Positions 27,495 to 35,740 of a DNA stretch of 64,000 nucleotides are shown here, piece by piece. The stretch spans positions 2,046,001 through 2,110,000 of the forward strand of contig NZ_CP022989.1 in NCBI RefSeq assembly GCF_002278075.1, in the 5' to 3' direction. Each line of letters opens with the position of its first letter. The first letter of the stretch is position 1. The notes beneath the pieces are model-generated. The model was not told the origin of the DNA, did not search any database, and saw only the letters and a program-made list of their open reading frames with translations. The stretch comes from Paraburkholderia aromaticivorans (GTDB taxonomy: Bacteria > Pseudomonadota > Gammaproteobacteria > Burkholderiales > Burkholderiaceae). The position numbers were made by a program, and so were the translations under genes.

Positions 27495-29852
27495 ATGAGT
27501 GCTACCCCGCCCACCGCCACGGAAGTGGAACACGACGCCGACTCGCCCTCGTCTGCACGCAAGTACATCGACGCGGTCCTCGAACAGTCGTTTCGCCATC
27601 TGTTCGGCCCGACCGCCACGCCGGAGCAACCGCGCCGGCATGACGTCGTCTCCATCGCCAAGCTGACGTCCGCCTTGTCCGGCTATTTGCAGCCGGAAGA
27701 GATCAAGGAAGTCAAGGCGGCCTTCCATTTCAGCGACGAAGCCCACCTCGGCCAGTACCGCCAGAGCGGCGAGCCGTACATCACGCACCCGGTCGCCGTC
27801 GCAGAAATCTGCGCCGGCTGGAATCTCGACGCGCAGTCGATCATGGCGGCGCTGCTGCATGACGTGATGGAAGACCAGGGCGTGACCAAGGCCGAACTCG
27901 CCGAGCGTTTCGGCGCGAAGGTCGCGGAACTGGTCGACGGCTTGTCCAAGCTGGACAAGATGGAGTTTCGCAATCGCGAAGAGGCGCAGGCGGAAAACTT
28001 CCGCAAGATGCTGCTCGCCATGGCGCGCGACGTCCGCGTGATCCTGGTGAAGCTCGCCGACCGACTGCACAACATGCGCACGCTGGGCGCGGTGCCGCCG
28101 GAAAAGCGCCGCCGCGTGGCGCGCGAAACGCTGGATATCTATGCGCCGATCGCTCACCGGCTCGGCCTGAACAATACCTATCGCGAGCTGCAGGACCTGA
28201 GCTTCGCGAACTTCAATCCGCATCGGTACGCCACGCTCGAAAAAGCCGTCAAGGCGGCGCGCGGCAACCGGCGTGAAGTGGTCGGCAAGATTCTCGAGTC
28301 GGTGCAGCGCGCCATTGCGGATGCGAAGCTCGACGCCGAAGTCACTGGTCGCGAGAAAACCATCTTCAGTATCTACAAGAAGATGCGCGACAAGCAGTTG
28401 TCGTTCTCGCAGGTGCTCGACGTGTATGGCTTCCGTGTCGTGGTGGATAGCGCGCTGGAGTGCTACACCTGCATCGGCGCGCTGCACGCGCTGTACAAGC
28501 CGGTGCCGGGCAAGTTCAAGGATTACATCGCGATCCCGAAGGTGAACGGCTATCAGTCGCTGCACACCACGCTGGTCGGCCCGTTCGGCGCGCCGATCGA
28601 GTTCCAGGTGCGTACGCGCAAGATGCACGAGATCGCCGAAGCGGGCGTGGCCGCGCACTGGCTCTACAAGAACGGCGGCGCGGATCTGAACGATGTGCAG
28701 AAGCGCGCGCATCAGTGGCTCAAGTCGTTGCTCGACATTCAAAGCGAAGCGGGCGATTCGAGCGAATTCCTCGAGCACGTCAAGATCGACCTGTTCCCGG
28801 ACGCGGTCTACGTCTTCACGCCGAAGTCGAAAATCATGGCGCTGCCGCGCGGCGCCACGGCGCTCGACTTCGCGTATTCGATCCACAGCGACCTGGGCAA
28901 CCAGTGCGTCGCGGTGAAGATCAACAATGAACTGCTGCCGCTGCGCACCGAGCTGAAGAGCGGCGATATCGTCGAAGTCATCACGGCGCCATATTCGAAG
29001 CCGAATCCGGCGTGGCTCGGTTTCGTGCGCACCGGCAAGGCGCGCTCGGCAATCCGCCATTATCTGAAGACCATGCGCCTGAACGAGTCTGTGCAGCTCG
29101 GGGAGCGGCTCGTCGATCAGTCGTTGAAGGGCTATGGGCTGGCGCTCTCGGATGTGACGCCGGAAGCGTGGGAAAAGCTCGTGCAGTGGACGGGCAACAA
29201 GAACCGTCAGGAAATTTTCGCGGACATCGGTCTCGGCCGGCGTGTCGCGGCGGTCATGGCCAAGCGCATCGAAGTGCTGATGAGCGGCCGCGACGCCGAC
29301 GACGACGGTTCGCGCTCCGACAGCAACGCCCCGCACGCGCCACCGGTCGTCATCACCGGGACCGAGGGGATGTCGGTGCAACTGTCCGCATGCTGCCGTC
29401 CGATTCCGGGCGACGACATCATGGGCTATATCGGCATCGGTCTGGGCATGGCCATTCATACCACCGACTGCCGTGTCGCGCAGCGTATCCACCGGCGCGA
29501 CCCCGGCCGCTGGATCGACGTTGCGTGGGCGCCGCAACCTGGGCGTCTGTTCGATGTCGCCGTGAAGGTGCTGGTCAAGAATACCAAGGGCGTGTTTGCA
29601 CGCGTCGCGGCGGATATCACGTCGGCGGATGCGAACATCGTCCACATTGCAATGGACGAAGACCTGTCGCAGGAATCCACGGTGTTGCGCTTCGTGATTC
29701 AGGTCAGCGACCGCGTGCACCTGGCCAATGTGATGCGCCGCGTGCGGACCAACCCGGATGTCATGCGCATTGCGCGCGAGCGGCCGAGCGAGGAAGGCCA
29801 TCACCGTCACGACGGCGGGATGCGGATCGACCGCGAGCGGGCGGATTATTGA
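27495..29852 (+). CDS. spoT: Bifunctional (p)ppGpp synthetase/hydrolase (RelA/SpoT homologue)
   Basis: A 785-residue Rel/Spo protein. The N-terminal hydrolase has an intact HD motif at residues 122-127 (HDVMED). The synthetase domain follows (about 240-370) with VLDVYGFRVVVDS and YIAIPKVNGYQSLHTTL. Then come a TGS domain (about 430-490: VFTPKSKIMALPRGATALDFAY) and a C-terminal ACT domain (about 690-765). Intact catalytic motifs in both halves point to the SpoT/Rel bifunctional type that makes and degrades the alarmone. It follows rpoZ by 94 bp with a GGAGG box. Confidence 0.95.
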   Translation: MSATPPTATEVEHDADSPSSARKYIDAVLEQSFRHLFGPTATPEQPRRHDVVSIAKLTSALSGYLQPEEIKEVKAAFHFSDEAHLGQYRQSGEPYITHPVAVAEICAGWNLDAQSIMAALLHDVMEDQGVTKAELAERFGAKVAELVDGLSKLDKMEFRNREEAQAENFRKMLLAMARDVRVILVKLADRLHNMRTLGAVPPEKRRRVARETLDIYAPIAHRLGLNNTYRELQDLSFANFNPHRYATLEKAVKAARGNRREVVGKILESVQRAIADAKLDAEVTGREKTIFSIYKKMRDKQLSFSQVLDVYGFRVVVDSALECYTCIGALHALYKPVPGKFKDYIAIPKVNGYQSLHTTLVGPFGAPIEFQVRTRKMHEIAEAGVAAHWLYKNGGADLNDVQKRAHQWLKSLLDIQSEAGDSSEFLEHVKIDLFPDAVYVFTPKSKIMALPRGATALDFAYSIHSDLGNQCVAVKINNELLPLRTELKSGDIVEVITAPYSKPNPAWLGFVRTGKARSAIRHYLKTMRLNESVQLGERLVDQSLKGYGLALSDVTPEAWEKLVQWTGNKNRQEIFADIGLGRRVAAVMAKRIEVLMSGRDADDDGSRSDSNAPHAPPVVITGTEGMSVQLSACCRPIPGDDIMGYIGIGLGMAIHTTDCRVAQRIHRRDPGRWIDVAWAPQPGRLFDVAVKVLVKNTKGVFARVAADITSADANIVHIAMDEDLSQESTVLRFVIQVSDRVHLANVMRRVRTNPDVMRIARERPSEEGHHRHDGGMRIDRERADY

Positions 29853-29984
29853 TCGGCGACGGTTGCCCTGAGCCGGTTTCAGGGCCGGTTTCAGGGCCGG
29901 CGTCGGGGCGTTTCCAATCTCTTCGCTCCAATCTGAACGTGCTTGCTGCGCACGGGTCTCACCTGAAACTCAGGGAGAACGCTT

Positions 29985-30491
29985 GTGAATGTAGCTGACC
30001 TCACCGGACTGGCACTCGATTATTGGGTCGCCCGCAGCCTGCACGACTTCGTGCGCGAAATCCACTTTACCGATAGCGGCGAAACCGTTTCGATTCGCGG
30101 CAATGACCGCGGTCGTCCGTGGGATGGCCGTTTCACGCCGTCTACTTCATGGGAAGCTGCGGCGGCCGTGCTGGAGCGCGCGCAGCGGCTCGAGGTGCGC
30201 GAGAGAACCCACCGCGGCGCGGCACACTGCATCGCGGAATTCGAAGGCGGTCACCGAACCGTGGAAGGGCGGGGCGACTCGTTGCGGGTTGCGCTGCTGC
30301 GGGCGTTCGTCGAAAGTCGCTTTGGCCATACCGTGGACGATGTGCTGCACGAGGCGCAGGCGCTGACTGGCAGCCGGGCTCAACCGATCGGAGAGCGGGA
30401 GATCGCCGGCGATCATGTAGCGGGACATTCATTCGGGGATGCCCCCAGCCCGGATGGGCAGATCGGGGATATTCAGTCGCCGCCGCGTTAA
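29985..30491 (+). CDS. Uncharacterised protein with a DUF2591-like N-terminus (168 aa)
   Basis: Starts with GTG at 29985, eight bases after an AGGGAG box. The first 20 residues (MNVADLTGLALDYWVARSLH) match the start of phage-type DUF2591 proteins, in which a short LxGxALDWWVA helix leads the domain; the rest (WEAAAAVLERAQRLEV, then SLRVALLRAFVESRFG) keeps the same order. DUF2591 proteins occur in phages and in host chromosomes and have no known function. No other phage gene is nearby. The C-terminal 35 residues are Gly/Asp/Pro-rich. Confidence 0.7.
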   Translation: MNVADLTGLALDYWVARSLHDFVREIHFTDSGETVSIRGNDRGRPWDGRFTPSTSWEAAAAVLERAQRLEVRERTHRGAAHCIAEFEGGHRTVEGRGDSLRVALLRAFVESRFGHTVDDVLHEAQALTGSRAQPIGEREIAGDHVAGHSFGDAPSPDGQIGDIQSPPR

Positions 30492-30572
30492 TGGCGCATG
30501 CTGCGCTGCGGCGCGACCTTCAGGATCGCGGCGGAACGCTGTGAGACCTGGAATTGCCGGACCCAAAAAAAC

Positions 30573-30600
30573 AAAGGGCCTTCCGATCGGAAGGCCCTTT
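30573..30600. terminator. Bidirectional intrinsic terminator
   Basis: Perfect 12-bp stem AAAGGGCCTTCC/GGAAGGCCCTTT with a GATC loop, adjacent to an A-run. It sits between the 168-aa gene and the first tRNA-Arg, so it may end both transcripts. Confidence 0.88.
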
Positions 30601-30605
30601 ATAGG

Positions 30606-30682
30606 TGGTGCGGCTGGCAGGATTCGAACCCACGACCCCTTGGTTCGTAGCCAAGTACTCTATCCAACTGAGCTACAGCCGC
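30606..30682 (-). tRNA. tRNA-Arg (anticodon ACG), copy 1
   Basis: Seventy-seven bases including encoded CCA (30606-30608). Acceptor stem GCGGCTG/CAGCCGC, anticodon loop CTACGAA and T-loop TTCGAATC. The ACG anticodon is normally edited to inosine by TadA to read CGU, CGC and CGA. Second gene of a tandem pair on the minus strand. Confidence 0.97.
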
Positions 30683-30729
30683 ACGCTAAACGGGTGATGC
30701 ATTACTGCAATGAACTGGGTAAAACGTAA

Positions 30730-30751
30730 GGGCCTTCCAGGAGGAAGGCCC
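30730..30751 (-). terminator. Hairpin between the two tRNA-Arg genes
   Basis: A 9-bp stem GGGCCTTCC/GGAAGGCCC with a 4-base loop; the same 9-bp stem recurs in the terminator at 30573-30600. On the minus strand it is followed by TTACGTTTT, a weak T-tract, so it may act as a processing signal or partial terminator. Confidence 0.55.
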
Positions 30752-30760
30752 TCGAATAAG

Positions 30761-30837
30761 TGGTGCGGCTGGCAGGATTCGAACCCACGACCCCTTGGTT
30801 CGTAGCCAAGTACTCTATCCAACTGAGCTACAGCCGC
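30761..30837 (-). tRNA. tRNA-Arg (anticodon ACG), copy 2
   Basis: Seventy-seven bases, identical in sequence to the copy at 30606-30682, with encoded CCA at 30761-30763. The 78-base spacer holds the hairpin at 30730-30751. This is a recent or conserved tandem duplication. Confidence 0.97.
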
Positions 30838-30957
30838 ACGCAGAAACGAGATTATAGCAAAGGTTTTGAAAAAGGGAAGCATGTAACTGCGATTTGTCTC
30901 ATCGTCGTGATCGTGTACCCTTGATAGGCAGTCGCTTGCTGCAGTTACCGGATCATC

Positions 30958-31527
30958 ATGAACAAGGCCTTTGTCAAAGAGTCGAGCGAAGAGAATGACG
31001 ACGATCTCGACGTCGCCCAGCCGGACGTTCCCGCTGGTACGAAAAACTACATCACGCCCGCCGGCTACCGGCGCATGCGAGACGAACTGTTGCATCTGAT
31101 CGACGTCGAGCGGCCGGAGGTGGTCAAACTGGTGTCGTGGGCGGCCTCGAACGGCGATCGCTCCGAGAACGGCGATTACATCTACGGCAAACGGCGGCTG
31201 CGCGAGATCGACCGGCGCATCCGTTTTCTCACCAAACGCCTCGATCTTGCTGAAATCGTCGACAGCAGCAAGCAGGAGAACGTCGACCAGGTATTCTTCG
31301 GCGCGACTGTCGAGTACGCGACGGAAGACGGCGAGGTGCACACCGTGACGATTGTCGGCATCGACGAGGTCGATCTGGATATCGGGCACGTGAGCTGGAT
31401 CTCGCCGATTGCGCGTGCGCTGCTCAAGGCGAAAATCGGCGATACGGTCACGTTGTATACCCCGGCCGGCCCCCAGCCGATCGACATACTGGACGTCAAA
31501 TATCCGGCTCCTGACACCGGCAGTTAG
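30958..31527 (+). CDS. greB: GreB, transcript cleavage factor
   Basis: A 189-residue Gre factor: an N-terminal acidic extension (ESSEENDDDLD, about residues 8-18), then a coiled-coil domain (about 30-105: ITPAGYRRMRDELLHL, NGDRSENGDYIYGKRRLREIDRR) with the acidic tip residues, and a C-terminal FKBP-like domain ending in ISPIARALLKAKIGDTV. It enters the secondary channel of backtracked RNA polymerase and stimulates cleavage of the extruded RNA. The acidic extension is longer than in E. coli GreB. Confidence 0.95.
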   Translation: MNKAFVKESSEENDDDLDVAQPDVPAGTKNYITPAGYRRMRDELLHLIDVERPEVVKLVSWAASNGDRSENGDYIYGKRRLREIDRRIRFLTKRLDLAEIVDSSKQENVDQVFFGATVEYATEDGEVHTVTIVGIDEVDLDIGHVSWISPIARALLKAKIGDTVTLYTPAGPQPIDILDVKYPAPDTGS

Positions 31528-31590
31528 GCCTGCCCCGGTTGGCCAGGCCGTCTTGTTCCCGCCCGACACCGTGGACGACGCGGCATAAAA

Positions 31591-31612
31591 AAGGCGCCGC
31601 GAACGGCGCCTT
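31591..31612 (-). terminator. Terminator of the porin gene
   Basis: Perfect 9-bp stem AAGGCGCCG/CGGCGCCTT with a CGAA loop. On the minus strand it is followed by a T-run and lies just after the porin stop. Confidence 0.85.
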
Positions 31613-31638
31613 CGAGACGGCGGTTACGCTTCGCAGCT

Positions 31639-32784
31639 TTAGAAGCGGTGACGCAGACCCGCGGTCACGGCAATTTGCTTGTTGTTGCTCGAAGCGGCCA
31701 GACCGTTGATGTCGGCATCGACGATGGCGTTTTCGTTGACTTGCTGATACTCGCCTTGCAGGTACACGTCGGTACGCTTGGACAGCGCGTATGCGGTTTG
31801 CAGGTTGAACTGGTTCCAGTGCGGACGCGTACCAGCCAGGCTTGCGCGGGTGTACGTGTACGAACCGGCAATGCTGACGGCCGGCGTCAAAGCATAACGG
31901 GCGTTCGCTTCAAAGTTCTGGAAGTGAGCGCTGTTGTTGGCGAAGCCGATACCGCCCGTTTGACCGGATGCGCTGGCGCCGATACCCGCGAGGTTCGACA
32001 GGTTCGTTTGCGAGTACACGAGACCAAACGTTGCCGGGCCGAACGCGTAGTTCGCACCTGCGCCCCACGTCTGCTGGCGGCCGGCGAAGAACGTGTTGTC
32101 GCTCGACACCGCGCCACCCGAGTTGAACGCCGCAGCCGCGCCGGTTGCGCCATTGCTGTTCAGTTGCAGGTAAGCAGCGGCGAGGTTCAGGCCGCCCCAG
32201 TTGTACGACGCACCCGCGCTATACGCACGGTTGTTCGCGAAGCCGTCGGCCTGGTTCGAGAAGCCGTACAACGCGCCGAACTTGAAGCCGCCGTAGTTCA
32301 CGCTCTGGTACTTGACCGAGTTGTTCACGCGGAACGAGTTGTTCAGGTTGTCATTGTCGAACGGGTGCGCGAACTGCGTGCCGCCGTATTGCGTGCCGGT
32401 CAACGCCAGCGGGCCGACGTAGTCGACCATGCTGTCATATTGACGGCCCAGGGTGACAGCGCCGAACTGGTCGCTGGTCAGGCCCACGAACGCTTGACGG
32501 CCGAACTCGCGGCCACCTTGCTTGAGCGTGCCGTCATTGATGCCGAAGCCGTTTTCCAACGTGAAAATGGCCTTCAGACCGCCGCCCAGATCTTCAGAGC
32601 CGCGCAGGCCCCAGCGGCTGCCGTTCACCGAGCCGCTCGTTTCCTGCCAGTTGCTATGACCGTGCTGGTTGTTTGTGTAAGTGATGCCGGCGTCGATCAA
32701 GCCATACAGCGTGACGCTGCTTTGGGCGTGGGCAGCCGTTGCGAAAACCCCCGTGAGGGCCGTGACCATGAGTGTCTTTTTCAT
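31639..32784 (-). CDS. Gram-negative trimeric porin
   Basis: A 381-residue outer-membrane porin starting MKKTLMVTALTGVFATAAHA, with signal peptide cleavage near residue 20 (AHA-QSSVTLYG). The mature N-terminus SSVTLYGLIDAGITY and the C-terminal aromatic GLRHRF, recognised by the BAM machinery, are typical of Burkholderiaceae porins (OpcP/Omp38 group). Repeating amphipathic strands throughout suggest a 16-stranded barrel for small hydrophilic solutes. The start has a GGAG box nine bases upstream. A dedicated terminator follows. Confidence 0.94.
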   Translation of the reverse strand: MKKTLMVTALTGVFATAAHAQSSVTLYGLIDAGITYTNNQHGHSNWQETSGSVNGSRWGLRGSEDLGGGLKAIFTLENGFGINDGTLKQGGREFGRQAFVGLTSDQFGAVTLGRQYDSMVDYVGPLALTGTQYGGTQFAHPFDNDNLNNSFRVNNSVKYQSVNYGGFKFGALYGFSNQADGFANNRAYSAGASYNWGGLNLAAAYLQLNSNGATGAAAAFNSGGAVSSDNTFFAGRQQTWGAGANYAFGPATFGLVYSQTNLSNLAGIGASASGQTGGIGFANNSAHFQNFEANARYALTPAVSIAGSYTYTRASLAGTRPHWNQFNLQTAYALSKRTDVYLQGEYQQVNENAIVDADINGLAASSNNKQIAVTAGLRHRF

Positions 32785-33187
32785 CTTGTAACTCCGAGAG
32801 CGAGAGTGGGCATTGAACCCAGGCTTAAGGAGACCATCACCCGGGCGCTGCGAGAGGCGTAATCCGAGTGAGAAGCGCGTAGAACACGTTTGCGCCGGTT
32901 TCCGGTTAAGCAGAGTGTAGAGAGGCACTTCGCAAACGGGACGTTCCGATTTTCGCAATAAAGTATTACGCGTTGTGAAACGATATGCGAAGGCGGTTTA
33001 AGCCTTATAGGCTAAGGCTTCCGGCGGTTTTGAAGAGGCGGGGCTGGAGCAGCGATGAAGTTGCGTTGCTGATTTGCGACAGTAATCGATGCAAAAAAAC
33101 AACGCAATAAATCGTAATAAAGAATTGTTGTGGTTATTGCAATAGATGATTGTTATTTGTGTGAATAATCGAAATGAGCCGAGCGGC
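32785..33187. other. AT-rich regulatory region upstream of the porin gene
   Basis: No gene is seen. The sequence from about 32940 to 33170 is much richer in A and T than its surroundings, with several AATAA and TTGTTA tracts. It presumably holds the porin promoter and, on the opposite strand, the start region of the candidate small RNA. Confidence 0.5.
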
Positions 33188-33199
33188 TATACTTTGATT

Positions 33200-33283
33200 T
33201 CTGCTTTCCGAAGCGGACTTTTTCGTTGACGAAAAAGATCTCCAAACCTTTGTCGGCGCGACTTTAACAGTCGCGCTTTTTTT
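33200..33283 (+). ncRNA. Candidate small RNA with Rho-independent terminator
   Basis: A TATACT -10 box at 33188-33193 predicts a start near 33200. About 84 bases later a strong terminator ends the unit: 8-bp stem GCGCGACT/AGTCGCGC (33256-33263 with 33269-33276) and seven Ts. Between them are two more hairpins: GCTT-TCCG-AAGC and TTTTTCG-TTGA-CGAAAAA. There is no reading frame with a ribosome binding site. The -35 box is not convincing. The modular hairpins and U-rich 3' end resemble Hfq-type sRNAs, here beside a porin gene; a link is only inference. Confidence 0.55.
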
Positions 33284-33313
33284 CGCCCGCCCTTCGTGAA
33301 TAGGTGAATGCGC

Positions 33314-33562
33314 TCAGTGCGCAGGCGCTGCGCCGTCCGCTTCGTTCCAGTTGTCCGTCGTGGAGATGCTCCAGTCTTCCATGACATAGCGGCGGGCGTC
33401 CATGGGCGAGGACAGCAGGTTCTGCCAATGGTCTCCGTGCCACATCGGATCGAATTCGAACGCGGAGGGTGCATCGGCGAGCGGCGCGGGCGACTCGGAA
33501 GCCGTGTTCGCGTGCGAGTGGGTCAGCCAGGTGACGAGACGGCGAATTTCGTTGAACAACAT
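33314..33562 (-). CDS. Small protein of unknown function (82 aa)
   Basis: Eighty-two residues starting MLFNEIRRLVTWLTHSHANT, with an AGGAG box seven bases upstream. Acidic and Trp-rich after residue 35 (FEFDPMWHGDHWQNLL...YVMEDWSI). No signal peptide; the N-terminus could form one amphipathic helix. I do not recognise a family. It faces the candidate sRNA from the opposite strand. Confidence 0.65.
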   Translation of the reverse strand: MLFNEIRRLVTWLTHSHANTASESPAPLADAPSAFEFDPMWHGDHWQNLLSSPMDARRYVMEDWSISTTDNWNEADGAAPAH

Positions 33563-34440
33563 GGCAATCTCCTAAAGCGCGTTACTACCGACTACTGTTT
33601 CCATCATCACGTCGTGGATGCGATGCAGCAAGTCGGACAAACACTTACGGAAAACATCTTTTGTTACATCGTCCGTGAGTTGCGCTGAAAATTTTCCCGA
33701 TTATGTATCTATTTCAACGGTTCTTTAAGTAATATTGACGTTCAGGTTATTGCGTTGCCGCTGAACAATCGATTCGCGCATTTTAATGGCGACATATAGA
33801 CTTCCAGAAATCCTCATATCCTGAATTCGTTCGACGGTTTTCGGCAATGCCTGACTTTGATAATTCATCGAAGAAAAGTGGAAATGGAAACAGTATCGTC
33901 AAATGATTTAGCGATCCGAAGGGCCTTGGTTCTATAAAGTGGCATTTGGGCGGCGAGGATCTATTCGCACATTTCGGAAATTCGCACGGAGGGCTTCAAG
34001 TCGCTAAAGAACCACCAGCGCGTTTTCCTTCGACGTCATGGCGTGGCCGAAGGGCGAGCAAGCATCGAACTTCCAGCCGCTGTAATAGTCGGTGAACGCC
34101 ATTGCGCGCTTCACCGGGCAGCGAGATGCACGACAGCCTTCGAAAAACGCGAGCGCTTTTGTTCACCGCACTGGCTGCCTTTTGCTGCAGCTTGAGTTTA
34201 ACTATCTGGTCCGGAATAGTTTGAAAGACGGAGAAAGTCACCCGCAACTTTCTTTGCGATTTCTGACCGTCTATGGCGAAGAAGCATAACGAATTGTGCT
34301 TTCAGCACCACCGCACGCTCACAGGAAAAAAGCCGCCGTCACGCCGCGGCACGGCCGCCGTAATACGATGGAGGCCGGGTACACTCGGGCCAACTGGTGC
34401 ATACTTGCCGCAAAGCCACGCGTCCAAAGTAATCTTTTCC
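33563..34440. other. AT-richer gene-poor region
   Basis: About 880 bases with lower GC than the genes around it, mostly in 33640-33960. Only the short minus-strand frame at 34004-34102 looks coding. The remaining frames lack start signals. It may be the trace of a lost gene or a silenced insertion. A plus-strand frame from 34273 that runs into the exonuclease gene is not supported as a longer N-terminus. Confidence 0.45.
34004..34102 (-). CDS. Possible very small protein or gene remnant (32-36 aa)
   Basis: The frame reads MAFTDYYSGWKFDACSPFGH and then AMTSKENALVVL before a TAG stop. Third positions favour G/C as in real genes here, and the aromatic start (TDYYSGWKFD) does not look random. 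A GTG four codons earlier (34114) is an alternative start; upstream the frame stays open for 14 more codons to a TGA. No strong ribosome binding site. It is either a microprotein or the 3' end of a decayed gene. Confidence 0.3.
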   Translation of the reverse strand: MAFTDYYSGWKFDACSPFGHAMTSKENALVVL

Positions 34441-35592
34441 ATGTCTGAACAGTTTTTGCCGGAACCGGCCCTGGATGGTCCGATCGTCTTCGTCGACCTT
34501 GAAACCACTGGCGGCTCGACTGCCGAGCATCGCATCACCGAAGTCGGTGTGGTCGAAGTTGGACCGGCCGGCGTGTCGCGCTGGAGCAGTCTGGTCGATC
34601 CTCAGCAACCGATTCCTTCATTCATTCAGCAGCTCACCGGCATCACCAATGCGATGGTGCGGGGAGCACCGACTTTCGAAGCGATCGCACCGGCTCTTTT
34701 CGAGCGTCTGAACGGCAAACTGTTCGTCGCGCATAACGCGAGTTTCGATCGCGGTTTTCTGCGCGGCGAGTTTCGCCGGGTAGGGCTCGCCTTCGATCCC
34801 GATGTGTTGTGCACCGTGCGTTTGTCGCGCGCGCTGTTCCCGGCGGAGAAGCGCCACGGTCTCGACGCTCTGGTCGAGCGCCATACGCTGGTGCCGGCGG
34901 ATCGCCACCGCGCACTCGCCGACGCCGATCTGATCTGGCAATTCTGGCAACGTCTGCACGGCCTCGTGCCGCTCGATGTACTGCGCGCGCAGATCGAGCG
35001 CACCACGCGGCGCTACCGGCTTGCCGGCGGCATCACCGAAGACCTGCTCGACACCGCGCCTGCGGGGTGCGGCGTGTATGCGTTCTATGGAGAGCAGGAC
35101 TTGCCTCTCTATGTCGGGCGAAGCGTGCGCGTGCGGCAACGACTGCGGTCACATTTGACCGGTGAGCGGCGCTCGTCCAAGGATATCCGGCTTGCGCAAC
35201 AGGTGCGGCGTGTCGAATGGCGGGCAACCGGCGGCGAATTGGGCGCAATGCTCGCGGAGGCGCAATGGATCGCGAAGCTGCGACCCGGCCATAACCGGGT
35301 GCCGCGCGTCGCGAAGAGCGATCCCGCGGACGCGCCTTGGCCGTTCGAGGGGCCGATCGTCTTCGAGGAACGCGAGGAAGCCTCGCAGGCGCGCGCGTTT
35401 CATGTCGTCGACCGTTGGCGCTATGTGGGCCATGCGGCTTCGCTCACGGAGGCTGCCGAGTTGCATGCGTCGAGCGCCGTGGGAACGTTCGAGCTGTCGA
35501 CGTATCGTATTCTGCAAAGCCATCTTGCCCGCGGCCTGCGTGTGATGCCATTGAGCGTGTCGGGCGGAACGCTCGTGGCGAATGTCGCCTGA
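34441..35592 (+). CDS. DnaQ-like 3'-5' exonuclease fused to a GIY-YIG nuclease domain
   Basis: A 383-residue fusion. Residues about 15-185 are a DEDDh exonuclease: FVDLETTGG (Exo I), AHNASFDRGFLR (Exo II) and HRALADADLIW (Exo III). Residues about 205-285 are a GIY-YIG domain: GCGVYAFYGEQDLPLYVGRS with the catalytic arginine in VRQRLRSHL and a later glutamate. The last 100 residues match no domain I know. The same architecture is annotated as polymerase III epsilon-like or Cho/UvrC-related in other bacteria, suggesting a DNA repair role. The start at 34441 follows no strong Shine-Dalgarno but matches the domain boundary. Confidence 0.85.
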   Translation: MSEQFLPEPALDGPIVFVDLETTGGSTAEHRITEVGVVEVGPAGVSRWSSLVDPQQPIPSFIQQLTGITNAMVRGAPTFEAIAPALFERLNGKLFVAHNASFDRGFLRGEFRRVGLAFDPDVLCTVRLSRALFPAEKRHGLDALVERHTLVPADRHRALADADLIWQFWQRLHGLVPLDVLRAQIERTTRRYRLAGGITEDLLDTAPAGCGVYAFYGEQDLPLYVGRSVRVRQRLRSHLTGERRSSKDIRLAQQVRRVEWRATGGELGAMLAEAQWIAKLRPGHNRVPRVAKSDPADAPWPFEGPIVFEEREEASQARAFHVVDRWRYVGHAASLTEAAELHASSAVGTFELSTYRILQSHLARGLRVMPLSVSGGTLVANVA

Positions 35593-35740
35593 CGAAGCCC
35601 GAGCGCTCGGGATCTAGCGGTTCCGCTTTGCCGTGCTCGGTTTTCAGCCAATAGATTGCTCGCCGCTCAAGGCGGGCGGGTGCGCTGCACCACCATGGCG
35701 GACTTGCGGATGCGAGTGGCGCGCTTTATGCCGGCGCCAA

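Noticed and set aside
27474..29810. Very long minus-strand open frame (778 codons) opposite the RelA/SpoT gene
   Set aside because: It mirrors a well-supported gene, its translation is Arg/His/Asp-rich with no domain, and long antisense frames are expected at this GC content.
33187..33474. Minus-strand 95-codon frame over the candidate sRNA
   Set aside because: It overlaps the 82-aa gene in another phase, lacks a ribosome binding site and has antisense-like Arg/Lys-rich composition.
34273..34440. N-terminal extension of the exonuclease/GIY-YIG protein
   Set aside because: The 56 extra codons are basic and low-quality, and the exonuclease domain begins just after the ATG at 34441.
35598..35611. 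Perfect 14-base palindrome CCCGAGCGCTCGGG after the exonuclease gene
   Set aside because: No T-run and no loop of usual size; could be a partial terminator or chance, so not called.
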